From contig NZ_OY787464.1 in NCBI RefSeq assembly GCF_963678845.1, forward strand, positions 1,116,001-1,180,000: a stretch of 64,000 bases of DNA. The letters run 5' to 3'. Both the position numbers and the translations under genes were made by a program. The notes under the pieces were generated by a model. The model ran no database searches. It worked only from the letters and a program-made list of their open reading frames with translations, and had not been told where the DNA came from. Below are positions 8,736 to 19,100 of the stretch, piece by piece. The DNA comes from an uncultured Bacteroides sp. (GTDB lineage: Bacteria > Bacteroidota > Bacteroidia > Bacteroidales > Bacteroidaceae). Within the stretch, counting starts at the first letter, position 1, and every line of letters begins with the position of its first letter.

Positions 8736-9992
8736 TTACTGTAATGTTACCATATCAACATAATAACCATGCCCAACACAGAGAAATCCAGATTGTTCCT
8801 TTATCTTATTCAACACGTCTTGTGTTAGCTGTATTTCTTTTACACCGTTTTGGGAAAATTCAATTACAGAAGTACCTGGTAGGTCGTTCCACGAAGCAGT
8901 AGTAGTACGTAACTGATGATATTCAGCTTCAGGAGCTACAGAATAATAGATACTAAGAACTGCACCTGCTTTTATTTGGGCAAAAACATCTTGTCCAATC
9001 AAGTTAAAAGTCTTATTTGGGCTATTATCAGGAAGATCCCATGACACATAGTGATGTCCTTGCCAGAGAACTGTTTTTGAAGAAACAGTTACAGTCTGCT
9101 CGATAGTAATTCCATTAGTACTATAGAATTGTACATTTTCTCCACTCTTTGTTTTACCAACCAAGTTAAAATCTCCATCTGATAATGCAGGGCAAATAAG
9201 TGCAATTTCTGAAGCTGATTGACGCGTGAAATTAGTTATAGTCTGTCCTGCTATCGTTAATGAAGCTATGTTATCAAGATTAACACCAGTCATGAGCCAC
9301 TCTCTATTGGCATTAATACGGTTAGCTCCTGAAGTGATAAGTGTAGCTCTAGTAACTTTTACAGTATTACCACCATACTCATTACCGCTGGCATCTACAA
9401 GAGTCACCCGATGTTCACCATCTGTTAAATCAGCCGGCACGAGATATTCAATATAGCTTTGATTGTCAGAGTTTATATAAGTATTGACTGCAATGGTTTT
9501 ACCATCAATAATAAGACTTTTTACTTTGTCAAGATTATCACCATAAAGACGTGATTTTGCATTCGGCGCAATAATTCGTTCGAATCCTATATTCTTTGTC
9601 CACGGATCACCAGCCAAAGGGTTCACTTGTATGATACCTTCACGAGAAGTCGATTTGCCAACTCCTGTGGAAACTATAACCTTAAGCCCATATACACCAG
9701 CTTTGAGATTGATGTCAAGTGATGCTCCTGTGTATACCTCTTTCCCGTCAATCTGCCATGCAACAGAGGTGTAGTCAGCAGGTGTAACTGTTAACTTCAT
9801 TGTAAAATTTGCATCTCGATTAATATTGGCAACAATTGGTAGACTCCCGTTTATACGATCTGGAAAAATTGGGTCAAGTATTCTTGGTTCATCATCTGCT
9901 GTAGCCGTTGAAAATGGTGCTTCTTCACTGCAAGCTGTAAATGCAAAGCTCATCACAAGCATGGCAAGCAACATAAAATATATCTTTTTCAT
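8736..9992 (-). CDS. Surface glycan-binding lipoprotein with IPT/TIG-like domains (SGBP-B position)
   Basis: The chosen start gives MKKIYFMLLAMLV...AFTAC, a lipoprotein signal with the lipidated Cys followed by SEEAP. An upstream in-frame ATG at 10016 overlaps the SusD stop by one base and would add eight residues before the signal. The mature protein has an N-terminal Ig-like domain (TVTPADYTSVAWQIDG), two IPT/TIG-like repeats (SRLYGDNLDKVKSLIIDG and REWLMTGVNLDNIASLTIAG) and a C-terminal domain rich in Trp (VLWQGHHYVSWDLP) that is the likely glycan-binding part. Proteins in this position capture polysaccharide at the cell surface for the SusCD complex. No catalytic motif is seen. Confidence 0.82.
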   Translation of the reverse strand: MKKIYFMLLAMLVMSFAFTACSEEAPFSTATADDEPRILDPIFPDRINGSLPIVANINRDANFTMKLTVTPADYTSVAWQIDGKEVYTGASLDINLKAGVYGLKVIVSTGVGKSTSREGIIQVNPLAGDPWTKNIGFERIIAPNAKSRLYGDNLDKVKSLIIDGKTIAVNTYINSDNQSYIEYLVPADLTDGEHRVTLVDASGNEYGGNTVKVTRATLITSGANRINANREWLMTGVNLDNIASLTIAGQTITNFTRQSASEIALICPALSDGDFNLVGKTKSGENVQFYSTNGITIEQTVTVSSKTVLWQGHHYVSWDLPDNSPNKTFNLIGQDVFAQIKAGAVLSIYYSVAPEAEYHQLRTTTASWNDLPGTSVIEFSQNGVKEIQLTQDVLNKIKEQSGFLCVGHGYYVDMVTLQ

Positions 9993-10015
9993 ATTAGCTT
10001 TTTTTGTTTTTAACA

Positions 10016-11698
10016 TTATTCCGTAATTTCTTTATCCCACCATACATGTGTGTGCCAACTGTCTGTACCACCCATACGACTCAAGGCTTCATCGTAACTA
10101 GCCTTATTGTATGATGATTCAAGTACTGGATAGCAAAGCCGTACGGGAATATCAGAGCCACCGGTTAGGAATTGACCAAAACCGTAAGCTTCAGGAGATT
10201 TAAGCTTTGGATAACCCGAACGGCGAACATTAGCCCAACATTCAGCAGGATTAGTAAAATGAAGAATCCAAGCCTGTGTATTGATAGATTCCTTTTTTTG
10301 TTCATCGGTGTAACCAACTCCATTTTTTTGGATAAATTCATTGAAAGCGTCGTCTGATATTGTAGGACAACCATAGTTTGAAGTTAAAAAATCCATAGAT
10401 GCACGTACACCTTGTTTGTAAAGATCGCTAACAGATGAGCTTCCAACATTCCAACCTTTCAATTTTGCCTCTGCTAATAAAAATTTCACCTCTGCAGAAG
10501 TCATCACTACACCAGGATTACTGCCCTTGAGAAAATTATTAGCTAGTTTAGGTTCAGTCTCACGAGACACACTAGAAGCAACAGAAGGATTATTCTTTGC
10601 TAGTTCTTTTAATATATCACTATCATAACCTGACGGCCAAGGTTCCCAAGAGAAAGCCCCTGGATCACGTGGTTGAAATTTAATATTCTTGGCAATCATC
10701 TCATCAGTCAAGTCAACACGATTGGCAGGGCTTGTAGCACTCATGAGCCCATCGTAATAAAAGCGTGTCATCCTGAAAGTACGTGGATCACCAGTACTAT
10801 TGAGTTGATTAAACAGCGTAGAACATATATAACTAGGATTATTGGCTGGATCATTACCAAAAAGCAGCTGTGATAAGGCATTACCACGATAATCGGAATA
10901 AGCATCCTGTCCAAAACTGAACGAGACATCCATATACCGGATAAGTGCATTGTCAGTAGCATTCTCAAATATACCACCATCAGCCTGTATTGCTTTCTCA
11001 AATTCTTCTTGTGCCTTTTGAGGAGCCACATTTGAAATTCTCATGGCAAAACGCAAACGAAGTGAATTGGCTAATTTCTTCCATTTTGCTACGTCACCGT
11101 TGAAAATTACGTCACCCGTAATTTTATCCTTGCTAGCATCAAGATTGGCTGCAGCACTACTCAACTCGATGAAAAAATCGTTGTATATATCCTCTTGTTT
11201 ATCATAATGAGGATTGAATTTTTCTTCAAGAAAGCCTTTACCAGCCTCACTGTAAGGCACATCTCCATAAATATCTGTGATAATTGACATGAGATAAACT
11301 CTATATATACGCAAGGTAGAGTTTATGTTTATCCTTTTAGTATCATCAACAGTACGATATTGAGCATCGGTAATGTTCTTAATAGCTGTGGGATATAATG
11401 ATGTCCAAATACGACTCATCTCACTATTATCCAGTGTGTGGCGACCGCCATAGTTAGTAGTATTCCAGCATCCCATAAGTTGCTGATTGAATGAATATAG
11501 ATAATTGCGGTAAATCTCTACCATACCAAGATCACCATAAGTTTGTAACTGTGCTGTAGTAAGCTGTGCGTTTGGATCAATAGTGGCAGCTTTCGATGGA
11601 TCGGTATTCATACTTTTCATGTAATCATCACTGCATGCAGAAAAAAGTATGGTACATGTTACCAGTATCATTATAAAATATGATTGATAATGTTTCAT
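10016..11698 (-). CDS. SusD-like outer-membrane lipoprotein (SusD_2/PF12771 type)
   Basis: A 560-residue lipoprotein with a signal ending in LFSAC followed by SDDY. The sequence MNTDPSKAATIDPNAQLTTAQ and the overall spacing match the SusD-like_2 branch rather than classical RagB/SusD. The helical TPR scaffold is recognisable (RIYRVYLMSIITDIYGDVPYSEA; MTSAEVKFLLAEAKLKGW). It should form the lid over the partner SusC and bind oligosaccharide at the surface. It lies 39 nt after SusC and overlaps the possible upstream start of the SGBP by one base. Confidence 0.92.
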   Translation of the reverse strand: MKHYQSYFIMILVTCTILFSACSDDYMKSMNTDPSKAATIDPNAQLTTAQLQTYGDLGMVEIYRNYLYSFNQQLMGCWNTTNYGGRHTLDNSEMSRIWTSLYPTAIKNITDAQYRTVDDTKRININSTLRIYRVYLMSIITDIYGDVPYSEAGKGFLEEKFNPHYDKQEDIYNDFFIELSSAAANLDASKDKITGDVIFNGDVAKWKKLANSLRLRFAMRISNVAPQKAQEEFEKAIQADGGIFENATDNALIRYMDVSFSFGQDAYSDYRGNALSQLLFGNDPANNPSYICSTLFNQLNSTGDPRTFRMTRFYYDGLMSATSPANRVDLTDEMIAKNIKFQPRDPGAFSWEPWPSGYDSDILKELAKNNPSVASSVSRETEPKLANNFLKGSNPGVVMTSAEVKFLLAEAKLKGWNVGSSSVSDLYKQGVRASMDFLTSNYGCPTISDDAFNEFIQKNGVGYTDEQKKESINTQAWILHFTNPAECWANVRRSGYPKLKSPEAYGFGQFLTGGSDIPVRLCYPVLESSYNKASYDEALSRMGGTDSWHTHVWWDKEITE

Positions 11699-11737
11699 TG
11701 TATATCTTCTTTAAATATGAATTTATTTAAGGTTTAT

Positions 11738-14700
11738 TTAGAATTTCACGTTGACGTTGAAACCGTAACTTTTACGTGATGGCAACGAACCATATTCCAT
11801 TCCCATACCTGTAGTATTGTTATAATTGGAATCAGGATCAATGTTAGGAATGTTTTTCCACAAAATAAATGGGTTGCGGGCTACAAATGAAAGAGTAAGA
11901 TCATTTACCAATTTTTTCAACCATGATTTTGGCACAATATAGCTCAGCGTTATTTCACGACACTTCACGTATGAATTATCGTAGATAAACATTGACGGAG
12001 CATTGCGACATACACTCATCCAATAATCTTCAGGATTTATGCGAATGTCATTTGGACGATAAGTACCATCAGCATTACTTATCACACCTGGAGCAATGAA
12101 GCCATCTGTAGGCTTCCAAGCAGAAGACCCTTTTGTGATACCTGCAGCCTGACGTTGTTCCTCTGACTCATACCATCCTTCACGTCCGATAAGTGTTTGT
12201 TTACTTTTACCAGATTCATATGCAGCACGAGCTGACATAGAATATAGATCAGCACCCACTTTAATATCGAAAATGGCTGACAGTGAAATATTTTTGTAAG
12301 CAAATGTAGTAGAAAAACCTCCTGTCCAATCCCATGAAGCATTACCTAATACATGGTTGTTTTTGTCATACTCTGGCAAACCGGTCTGTGAATTAATAAG
12401 AATATCACCATTCTCATTGCGTTTAAAATCAGGACCAACAATTGAGCCAAAGTTCTCACCTACCTTTGCTGCCACCTGAACATCAAGCCAAGGAGCCTTT
12501 TCCAACTCAAACATATCCATGCCATCAACAAGTTTTTTCACTTTGTTGCTGTTCTTTGAAAAATTAAAATTCAAGTCCCAAGAGAAGTCTTTTAGCTGTA
12601 TGGGGCGTGTATTAAGAGCTATTTCTATACCTTTATTTTGTATCTCACCAGCATTAATAAGACGATAGTTATAACCCGATGTCCATGAACTAGCCATACT
12701 CATTATCTGGTTTTTACTAATCTGTGTGTAGTAGGTAAAATCAAGACCTATGCGGTTCTTAAAAAACTTCAAATCCAAACCTGTTTCGAATGAATTAGTC
12801 TTTGTTGGCATCAAATCTTTATTTGGAATTGTATTGTTGTTGATGTACCCAATAGTATAACCAGGATATGTAAACTTTGATTTGGTATATACCAATCCTA
12901 ACTGATATGGATCGGTATCGCTACCCACCTGTGCCCACGACATTCGAAGTTTTCCATAAGGTAAGATATCACCCAATTTTGTCAATTCAGAAAAGACAAA
13001 GCTACCAGAAAACGAGGGATAAACATATACATTATTATCTGTAGAAAGTGTTGAAGACTGATCACCACGAAGAGTAGCATCAAGGTAAAGCATATGTTTC
13101 CACCCCACATTGAAGGCTCCATAAATAGAGTTGATTTGCTTACGGTAACTATTTTGTTCCATACTGATTTCATTGAAACTCATTAAAGCAACAACATCAC
13201 GAATCTGCATATCTTTTGCTGTGGTAATAGAAGTCAGGTTATTCACCTTATATACACTACCACCTAAGGTGCCATTAAAATCAAAATCACCCCAACGATT
13301 ATTGTAAAGACCTAGTACCTCAAAATTGTACATGCGGTTTCTAAAATTACTGTTTTGCAGACGTCCTGCCTCAAAACCAGGTGTGGTAGGAGCTTTAAAA
13401 TCATCAAATATGAACCAGTTAAGTTCGGATCCAATAGTCCCCTGCAACTTAAAATGCTTGTTGATATTCCAAACAGCTTTTCCATTAAAGCGAAACTGAT
13501 CTTTTTTAGAATTATTTGAGTTTTTATATATATCCCAGTATGGATTTACATTGTATGGATCCATTCCGTTCCAGTTAGAATACTCACCCCTTCCATTTTG
13601 ATAGGTTTTCAGCCAATTTTGATCATAAGTGGTGGCAAGAGTCATAAGATTTTTACCAACATTTGACTTGCTATCTCCTAATGCAGGACGGTTTTTAACA
13701 TCCTCACGTGTATAGTTAGCACTAAAATCGAAATCTACATTAGCTAAAGTAGTATTAGCTCGTAGATTAAAGATATCCCTACTCATATTAGTTTCCGGAA
13801 CAATATCTTTGTTACGCATATCGGTATAAGTAAAACGTACTCCCGTATTACCATTACTTTTGCCGATAATAGCAGTATTACTGGCAGTTAAGCCTGTACG
13901 AAAAAAGCCGGAAACATTATTAGGGATGATAAGATAAGGACGTTCTACACCATCGTAATATTTCAATTTATTACTTCCATCAGCCTTTGGTCCCCAGCTT
14001 TTATTTGTATTAGATACTGCATCAATACTGTAGGTTCCGTTACTTCCCATACCATAAACATTCTGTACATCATTCCATTTTGCCAACTGTGTATCGAAAG
14101 TCAACGTTCCATTGTATTCTACGTTGAGCTTTTCCTTTTCATTAGCTCTTTTAGTGGTTATAAGAATAACACCGTGACTTGCCCTACTACCATAAAGAGC
14201 TGATGCAGCAGGTCCTTTAAGCACTGACATATTTTCTATATCATCAGGATTAATACTTGATATACCATCGCCAAGGTCAAATCCTCCAGAAGTACGGGCA
14301 CTACCATAATTTGTATTATCGAGGGGGACACCATCAATTACATACAAAGGTTGATTATTACCAGTCATTTCAGTACTACCACGCAATATCACACGGGTAG
14401 ATCCGGATGGTCCACCGGCTGTTTGACTAACTACCAAACCTGGTACACGACCTGCCATAGAGTTAATCACATTGGTTCCCTTTGCTTTAGTAAAAGCATC
14501 ACCTTTGACCTCGTCCACACCATAGCCTAATGCCTTACGTTCTCTCTTGATTCCCAAAGCTGTGACTACAACTTCACTAAGCAGTTTGCTGTCTTCTTCC
14601 AAAACTATATTTATTGGATCATGACCAGCTTTTACCTCCTTAGACTTGTATCCTACGCAGCTGATAACAAGTGTAACACCCGACTTAGCATTCAAACTGA

Positions 14701-14929
14701 ACTTACCCTCCATATCAGTAATTATTCCGTTGCTAGTCCCTTTTTCAATGACAGAGGCGCCAATAACAGGTCCTTGGGCATCTTTCACAGTTCCCGTGAC
14801 TCTGTTTACTTGCTGTACAATTGCAAAATAATTTGGTTTTGTTGCTGCTTTAACTTGTGTAATACCTCCCATTAGACAGAGAGACAGCGTTCCACAGAAC
14901 AACGTGTACTTACAAATTTTTACTTTCAT
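11738..14929 (-). CDS. SusC-like TonB-dependent transporter of the beta-glucan PUL
   Basis: A 1063-residue outer-membrane beta-barrel. A signal peptide is followed by a carboxypeptidase-regulatory-like domain (GTVKDAQGPVIGASVIEKG), a TonB box region, the plug (GVPLDN...SVLKGPAASALYGSRASHGVILITTKR) and a long barrel ending in Phe (FNVNVKF). There is no STN domain, consistent with control by the adjacent HTCS rather than an anti-sigma factor. It imports oligosaccharides made by the surface GH16 enzyme. The gap to GH16 is 17 nt, so both belong to one operon. Confidence 0.95.
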   Translation of the reverse strand: MKVKICKYTLFCGTLSLCLMGGITQVKAATKPNYFAIVQQVNRVTGTVKDAQGPVIGASVIEKGTSNGIITDMEGKFSLNAKSGVTLVISCVGYKSKEVKAGHDPINIVLEEDSKLLSEVVVTALGIKRERKALGYGVDEVKGDAFTKAKGTNVINSMAGRVPGLVVSQTAGGPSGSTRVILRGSTEMTGNNQPLYVIDGVPLDNTNYGSARTSGGFDLGDGISSINPDDIENMSVLKGPAASALYGSRASHGVILITTKRANEKEKLNVEYNGTLTFDTQLAKWNDVQNVYGMGSNGTYSIDAVSNTNKSWGPKADGSNKLKYYDGVERPYLIIPNNVSGFFRTGLTASNTAIIGKSNGNTGVRFTYTDMRNKDIVPETNMSRDIFNLRANTTLANVDFDFSANYTREDVKNRPALGDSKSNVGKNLMTLATTYDQNWLKTYQNGRGEYSNWNGMDPYNVNPYWDIYKNSNNSKKDQFRFNGKAVWNINKHFKLQGTIGSELNWFIFDDFKAPTTPGFEAGRLQNSNFRNRMYNFEVLGLYNNRWGDFDFNGTLGGSVYKVNNLTSITTAKDMQIRDVVALMSFNEISMEQNSYRKQINSIYGAFNVGWKHMLYLDATLRGDQSSTLSTDNNVYVYPSFSGSFVFSELTKLGDILPYGKLRMSWAQVGSDTDPYQLGLVYTKSKFTYPGYTIGYINNNTIPNKDLMPTKTNSFETGLDLKFFKNRIGLDFTYYTQISKNQIMSMASSWTSGYNYRLINAGEIQNKGIEIALNTRPIQLKDFSWDLNFNFSKNSNKVKKLVDGMDMFELEKAPWLDVQVAAKVGENFGSIVGPDFKRNENGDILINSQTGLPEYDKNNHVLGNASWDWTGGFSTTFAYKNISLSAIFDIKVGADLYSMSARAAYESGKSKQTLIGREGWYESEEQRQAAGITKGSSAWKPTDGFIAPGVISNADGTYRPNDIRINPEDYWMSVCRNAPSMFIYDNSYVKCREITLSYIVPKSWLKKLVNDLTLSFVARNPFILWKNIPNIDPDSNYNNTTGMGMEYGSLPSRKSYGFNVNVKF

Positions 14930-14946
14930 AGAATGTATAATTAAGA

Positions 14947-15780
14947 TTAATAAAAGATTTTTACCCAGTCAATATACATATTCACCTTTTCTCCATCCTT
15001 CAATGCTGTAATGCCATTTATGTTGGTGATTCCGGTGAAAGAGCCACCTACAGCCAAATTAAACAAGAGATAGAAATTATCTTGAAAATAATCATGGCTT
15101 TCTTTACTTTTGTTTATATCGAAGGAATAAAATGTAATATTATCAATGGCTATTATAAGGTTATTTTCACTCCAATCTAATGAATAGGTATGGTAATTAC
15201 CGTCTTGCAAACTGTTGGCAACATTCGCTAAATTATATTCTTGCCTATGTCCTGTTGCGGCATTGGCTCCATAATGAATTGCTGTATTGAATAGTGTTTC
15301 AGAGGTACCAGAAGAAATGCCACTGTGTTCACCCATCTCCATTATGTCTATTTCTCCACATTGTGGCCAAGATTTATTATTATCTCCCATCATCCAAAAT
15401 GCAGGCCACAGTCCATTAGCGGTTTTGGGTATTTTTATGCTTGCTTCAATTCTTCCGTACTTGAAATTCTTTTTCCCTTTAGTACTTACGCGTCCAGAGA
15501 TAATCTTGTTTCCTTTGCGCTCAGCTGATAAAATCAATACCGATTTACCATCATCTGTGCCAATTGAAACATGTGCCTCATCATATGCTTGAAGTTCCTG
15601 ATTGGTCCATCCCGCTTCATGAACTTCTTTAGTCCATACATTTCCATTAAAAGAATCAAAATTTTCTTTGAAAACAGTTTTATCTTGCTCTTCTTTTGGC
15701 TTTAAATCGACATCATTAGATGAACAAGATTGCTGTATTGAACACAATGATAATAACAATAAGGTTGTTACTTTTTTCAT
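14947..15780 (-). CDS. GH16 endo-beta-glucanase lipoprotein (laminarinase / mixed-linkage glucanase type)
   Basis: A 277-residue lipoprotein (signal ending IQQSC/SSND) with a single GH16 domain. The catalytic signature E143-x-D145-x-x-E148 lies in GEIDIMEMGE, where the first Glu is the expected nucleophile and the last the acid/base. The motif WTNQELQAY and the ExDxxE spacing point to the bacterial laminarinase/MLGase-like group (GH16_3). It probably acts at the cell surface as the endo-enzyme that cuts beta-1,3- or beta-1,3/1,4-glucan before import. It is the first gene of the operon, directly behind the candidate promoter and operator. The two specificities cannot be separated by reading alone. 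Confidence 0.9.
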   Translation of the reverse strand: MKKVTTLLLLSLCSIQQSCSSNDVDLKPKEEQDKTVFKENFDSFNGNVWTKEVHEAGWTNQELQAYDEAHVSIGTDDGKSVLILSAERKGNKIISGRVSTKGKKNFKYGRIEASIKIPKTANGLWPAFWMMGDNNKSWPQCGEIDIMEMGEHSGISSGTSETLFNTAIHYGANAATGHRQEYNLANVANSLQDGNYHTYSLDWSENNLIIAIDNITFYSFDINKSKESHDYFQDNFYLLFNLAVGGSFTGITNINGITALKDGEKVNMYIDWVKIFY

Positions 15781-15900
15781 ATTATTGTATTTTGGTTAAA
15801 CTTAGATTTTCAAGAGCTATCTTGTATATAGTTGTCAACAGATATTTACTCACTTACTTAATTGAGTATTGCATCCAACTTTTTTCCTACAAGCTTGGTG

Positions 15901-15958
15901 CAAAGGTGGTAAGAGTGAATAAAATCAATGGGTTGATAGCTGACATTTAAGGTTTGAT
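15901..15958 (-). promoter_or_regulatory. Candidate promoter and HTCS operator of the beta-glucan operon
   Basis: On the minus strand CACCTTTG (15901-15908) is one base off the -7 consensus, with ATTG (15926-15929) at the -33 position. Immediately upstream lie two near-identical direct repeats, ATCAACCC (15930-15937) and ATCAAACC (15951-15958), whose starts are 21 bp apart, two helical turns. AraC-type output domains of HTCS proteins usually bind such direct repeats next to -33. The leader to GH16 would be about 110 nt. This is a sequence-pattern inference. Confidence 0.4.
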
Positions 15959-16066
15959 TACAGACAATTCTTCTCTTAATACACAGAAAAATGCTTTTCC
16001 AGACACTTTTTTATCTGTACTCCTATAAAGTAAATGTTACTAAAACATAGTGTTATGCGAAATAAA

Positions 16067-16102
16067 AAAAGTACCAATAATAATTATATTATTGGTACTT
16101 TT
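16067..16102 (-). terminator. Terminator of the HTCS gene
   Basis: A perfect 15-bp stem (16067-16081 and 16088-16102) with a 6-nt loop starts about 46 nt after the HTCS stop codon. On the minus strand a run of T follows. It separates HTCS transcription from the GH16-led operon. Confidence 0.6.
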
Positions 16103-16148
16103 AAAAAAAATAAAAATCAAAAGTTATAACACTCAATCATTTGAAAGC

Positions 16149-19100
16149 CTAATCGTTTTGCTGGTATTTGCTAGGTTGAACACCGAATTGTTTTTTGAAT
16201 AAAGAACTAAAATACTTAGTATTTACAAACCCAGTTTCGACAGCAACCTCAGTCACGTTTTTACCTTCTTTTAATAATTCTGCTGCTTTTTGAAGCCTTA
16301 TTATACGAATAAATTCTTGCGGTGCTTTCCCTGTTAAAGATTTAAGACGACTATAAAAAAGAGTTCGACTCATGGCCATTTGTTGGCATAAGATATTAAT
16401 ATTAAAATCAGTGCCATCCAAATTTTCAATAACGAATTGAGTTGCTCGTATAACAAACTGGCGATCACCTTCCGACATAGTGTCTATAGAAATCTCGTCT
16501 ACTTTGCTATCAGGATTTTCTGTTATATTATTACTTTCTTCATTGTTTATGCGATTTTTATTCAATTCTACTTGTTCAATAGCTTGTCGCATAAAAAAGT
16601 CTCTTTGTCTGTTTCGATTCTCTATCAACCCCTGCACTTTAAGTTTGAGAATCTCAGTACTGAAAGGTTTTGGAATATAATCGTCTGCACCTTTCTTTAA
16701 TCCTTCAGCAACTGCATCATGATTGACTTTTGCTGTAAGTAGTATGAATGGAATACCTGATGTATCGGGATTATCTTTAACCAATTTGCAAAGTTCATCT
16801 CCTTGTATGCCTGGCATCATAATATCTGATAAGATTAAATCTGGGTATTCATTTGAAAGAAATGATAATGCTTCTTGGCCATTAGGAACTCCAATGACTC
16901 GATAGTCTTGCTCAAAAGTTTTACTTAAATAATAACGAAGAGCCTCATGATCTTCTACAATAAGTAAAGTATCTTTGACCGTCTGTCTATTTATGACTTG
17001 TGCTTCTCTGCTTTCATAATTTATAACTTCTTCTGTTTCTGGAAGTAAGATTTTCCGAGGTACAACAGTATTATTAGGAACTGACGTAGAAATATCATCT
17101 ATTCTTCTTAGTATTACAGTAAAGACACTACCTTTGTTCTCTTCAGATTGAAAGGAGATCTTTCCATGCAGCATCTTAACTATACGTTGCACTTGCAAAA
17201 GGCCGAATCCAGTTCCTATTTCATGCGATTCCAACGCATTCTCAGCCCTGTAAACATCTGTAAACAAATGCTTCCATGCTTTTTTCGGAATACCAATACC
17301 TGTATCCTTAACCTCTATCATAGCCTTTCGTTTTGTACAATTCAAACAGAGGTGAATATCACCCTGTGGCATTGTGTATTTACAGGCATTGGAGATGAGA
17401 TTATCTAACAGCATCTCTACGATATATCTATCTGCCATAACCCAAACATCTTCATCAGGAAAAGAAACACTCAAATGCAATTGTTTTTTATCGCAAAATG
17501 ATTGAAAGCTAGCAACCTCTTCCGCCAAAACATCATTAAGATTTAATGGTGTTAATACAAGTTGGTTTTTATGAGTGTCAACCTTTTCAAATTCAAGCAA
17601 TTGCGTAATCAATGTATTAAGTTTACGAGTATTACTGCGTGCCAGTTTCAGGAAATATTGAGCTTTCTCAGAAAGTCCCTTCTCTTTACACAAATCTTCC
17701 AATGGTGCCATTACAAGTGTTACCGGTGTTCTAATGTCATGTGCCGTATTAATAAAAAAACTTATTTTATCTTCATCATATTTCTTTTGGATTTGATTAC
17801 TCTTGTACCGCAGAATAAAGTAAAATATAGCTCCAAAAATACAAATATAAAAGAGCCATGCCCACCAAGAATTCCACCAAGGTTGAGATACTTTAAGTAT
17901 AAGCACACGTTCAGAAATTATCCTTCCATCACTTCTACGCAAGCTGCGAACTTTAAAAAGATATGACCCCGGTGATACATTTGTATATTGTGCTTTGCCA
18001 TTAACAAAAAGATCGCTCCAATATTTATCATATCCTTCTAAAATATACTGATATGCAATATCACGCTGAAAACGATAATTTATTGACTCAAATGTGACCA
18101 CAAATGAATTGTGACTATAATCAAGTCGAGCTGAACCGTTAGACAACATATCGTGAATGATAGGGCGTAAAAGGGTTTCTTCATCTGCACTTATATAATC
18201 AACTGTAAGGCCAGTAAATCGCAATGGGGCCTGATAGTCTGCACCAGTAATGGCATTAGGAGCGATAAAGACAACGCCATTTGTGCTGCCATAAGCAAAT
18301 TTTCCATTTGTTAATTGTGCAAATGACGACTTATTGTATTCTTTGTCAATATCTCCCACATAATTGAGGTTTGATACGTGAAGGTGATCTATTAATGCAA
18401 GTCCTTTTCCTGTGCTAGCCCATAAACGCCCAATTTGGTCACGGTGCAGACTATACACATCGTTAGATGGCAGACCTTCACTTGTTGTGAAAGTCTTTGA
18501 TAATCTAGTATGCATGTTATATAGATTCAATCCACCTCCCTCAGTACCTAACCAAACAGTACCATCACCATTGAAAAGCATAGCAACAATATATGCACTT
18601 GTATTTTGTTTATGATATTCCTGAGCTGTTGCATAGCGTTGTATATTCCCAGTGCGTTTGTTAACCAAACAAAATCCATTCACTGTTGCCACAGCTATTT
18701 GGTCGCGATTGACCACCTCTATAGACTGAATCCATTTTATATCATATAATCGTTTATATTGTCCTCTTTTCTCCATCATCAAAAGAGAACCATCCAAACC
18801 TCCTATCCATAAATCTCCATCCATATCTCGTCTTATAGAAAATATATGATTAGTGGTGAGTACTCCTTGCTGTTTAGTGAGATGCCTGATAATGTGCCCC
18901 TGAATATCCAAAAGATAAACGCCATCTCCATATGTGCCTACCCATGTCGAACCATTTTCTCCTTTACATAATGTCACAGCCACAGCACCTTTTAACCAAT
19001 GATTCCATGTTCCAAAAGATTTATTCAAAATACTAATTCCAAGATCGGTAGCAAACCACAAATCTCCATTAATATTTTCTTCTATATCATTAATATTATT

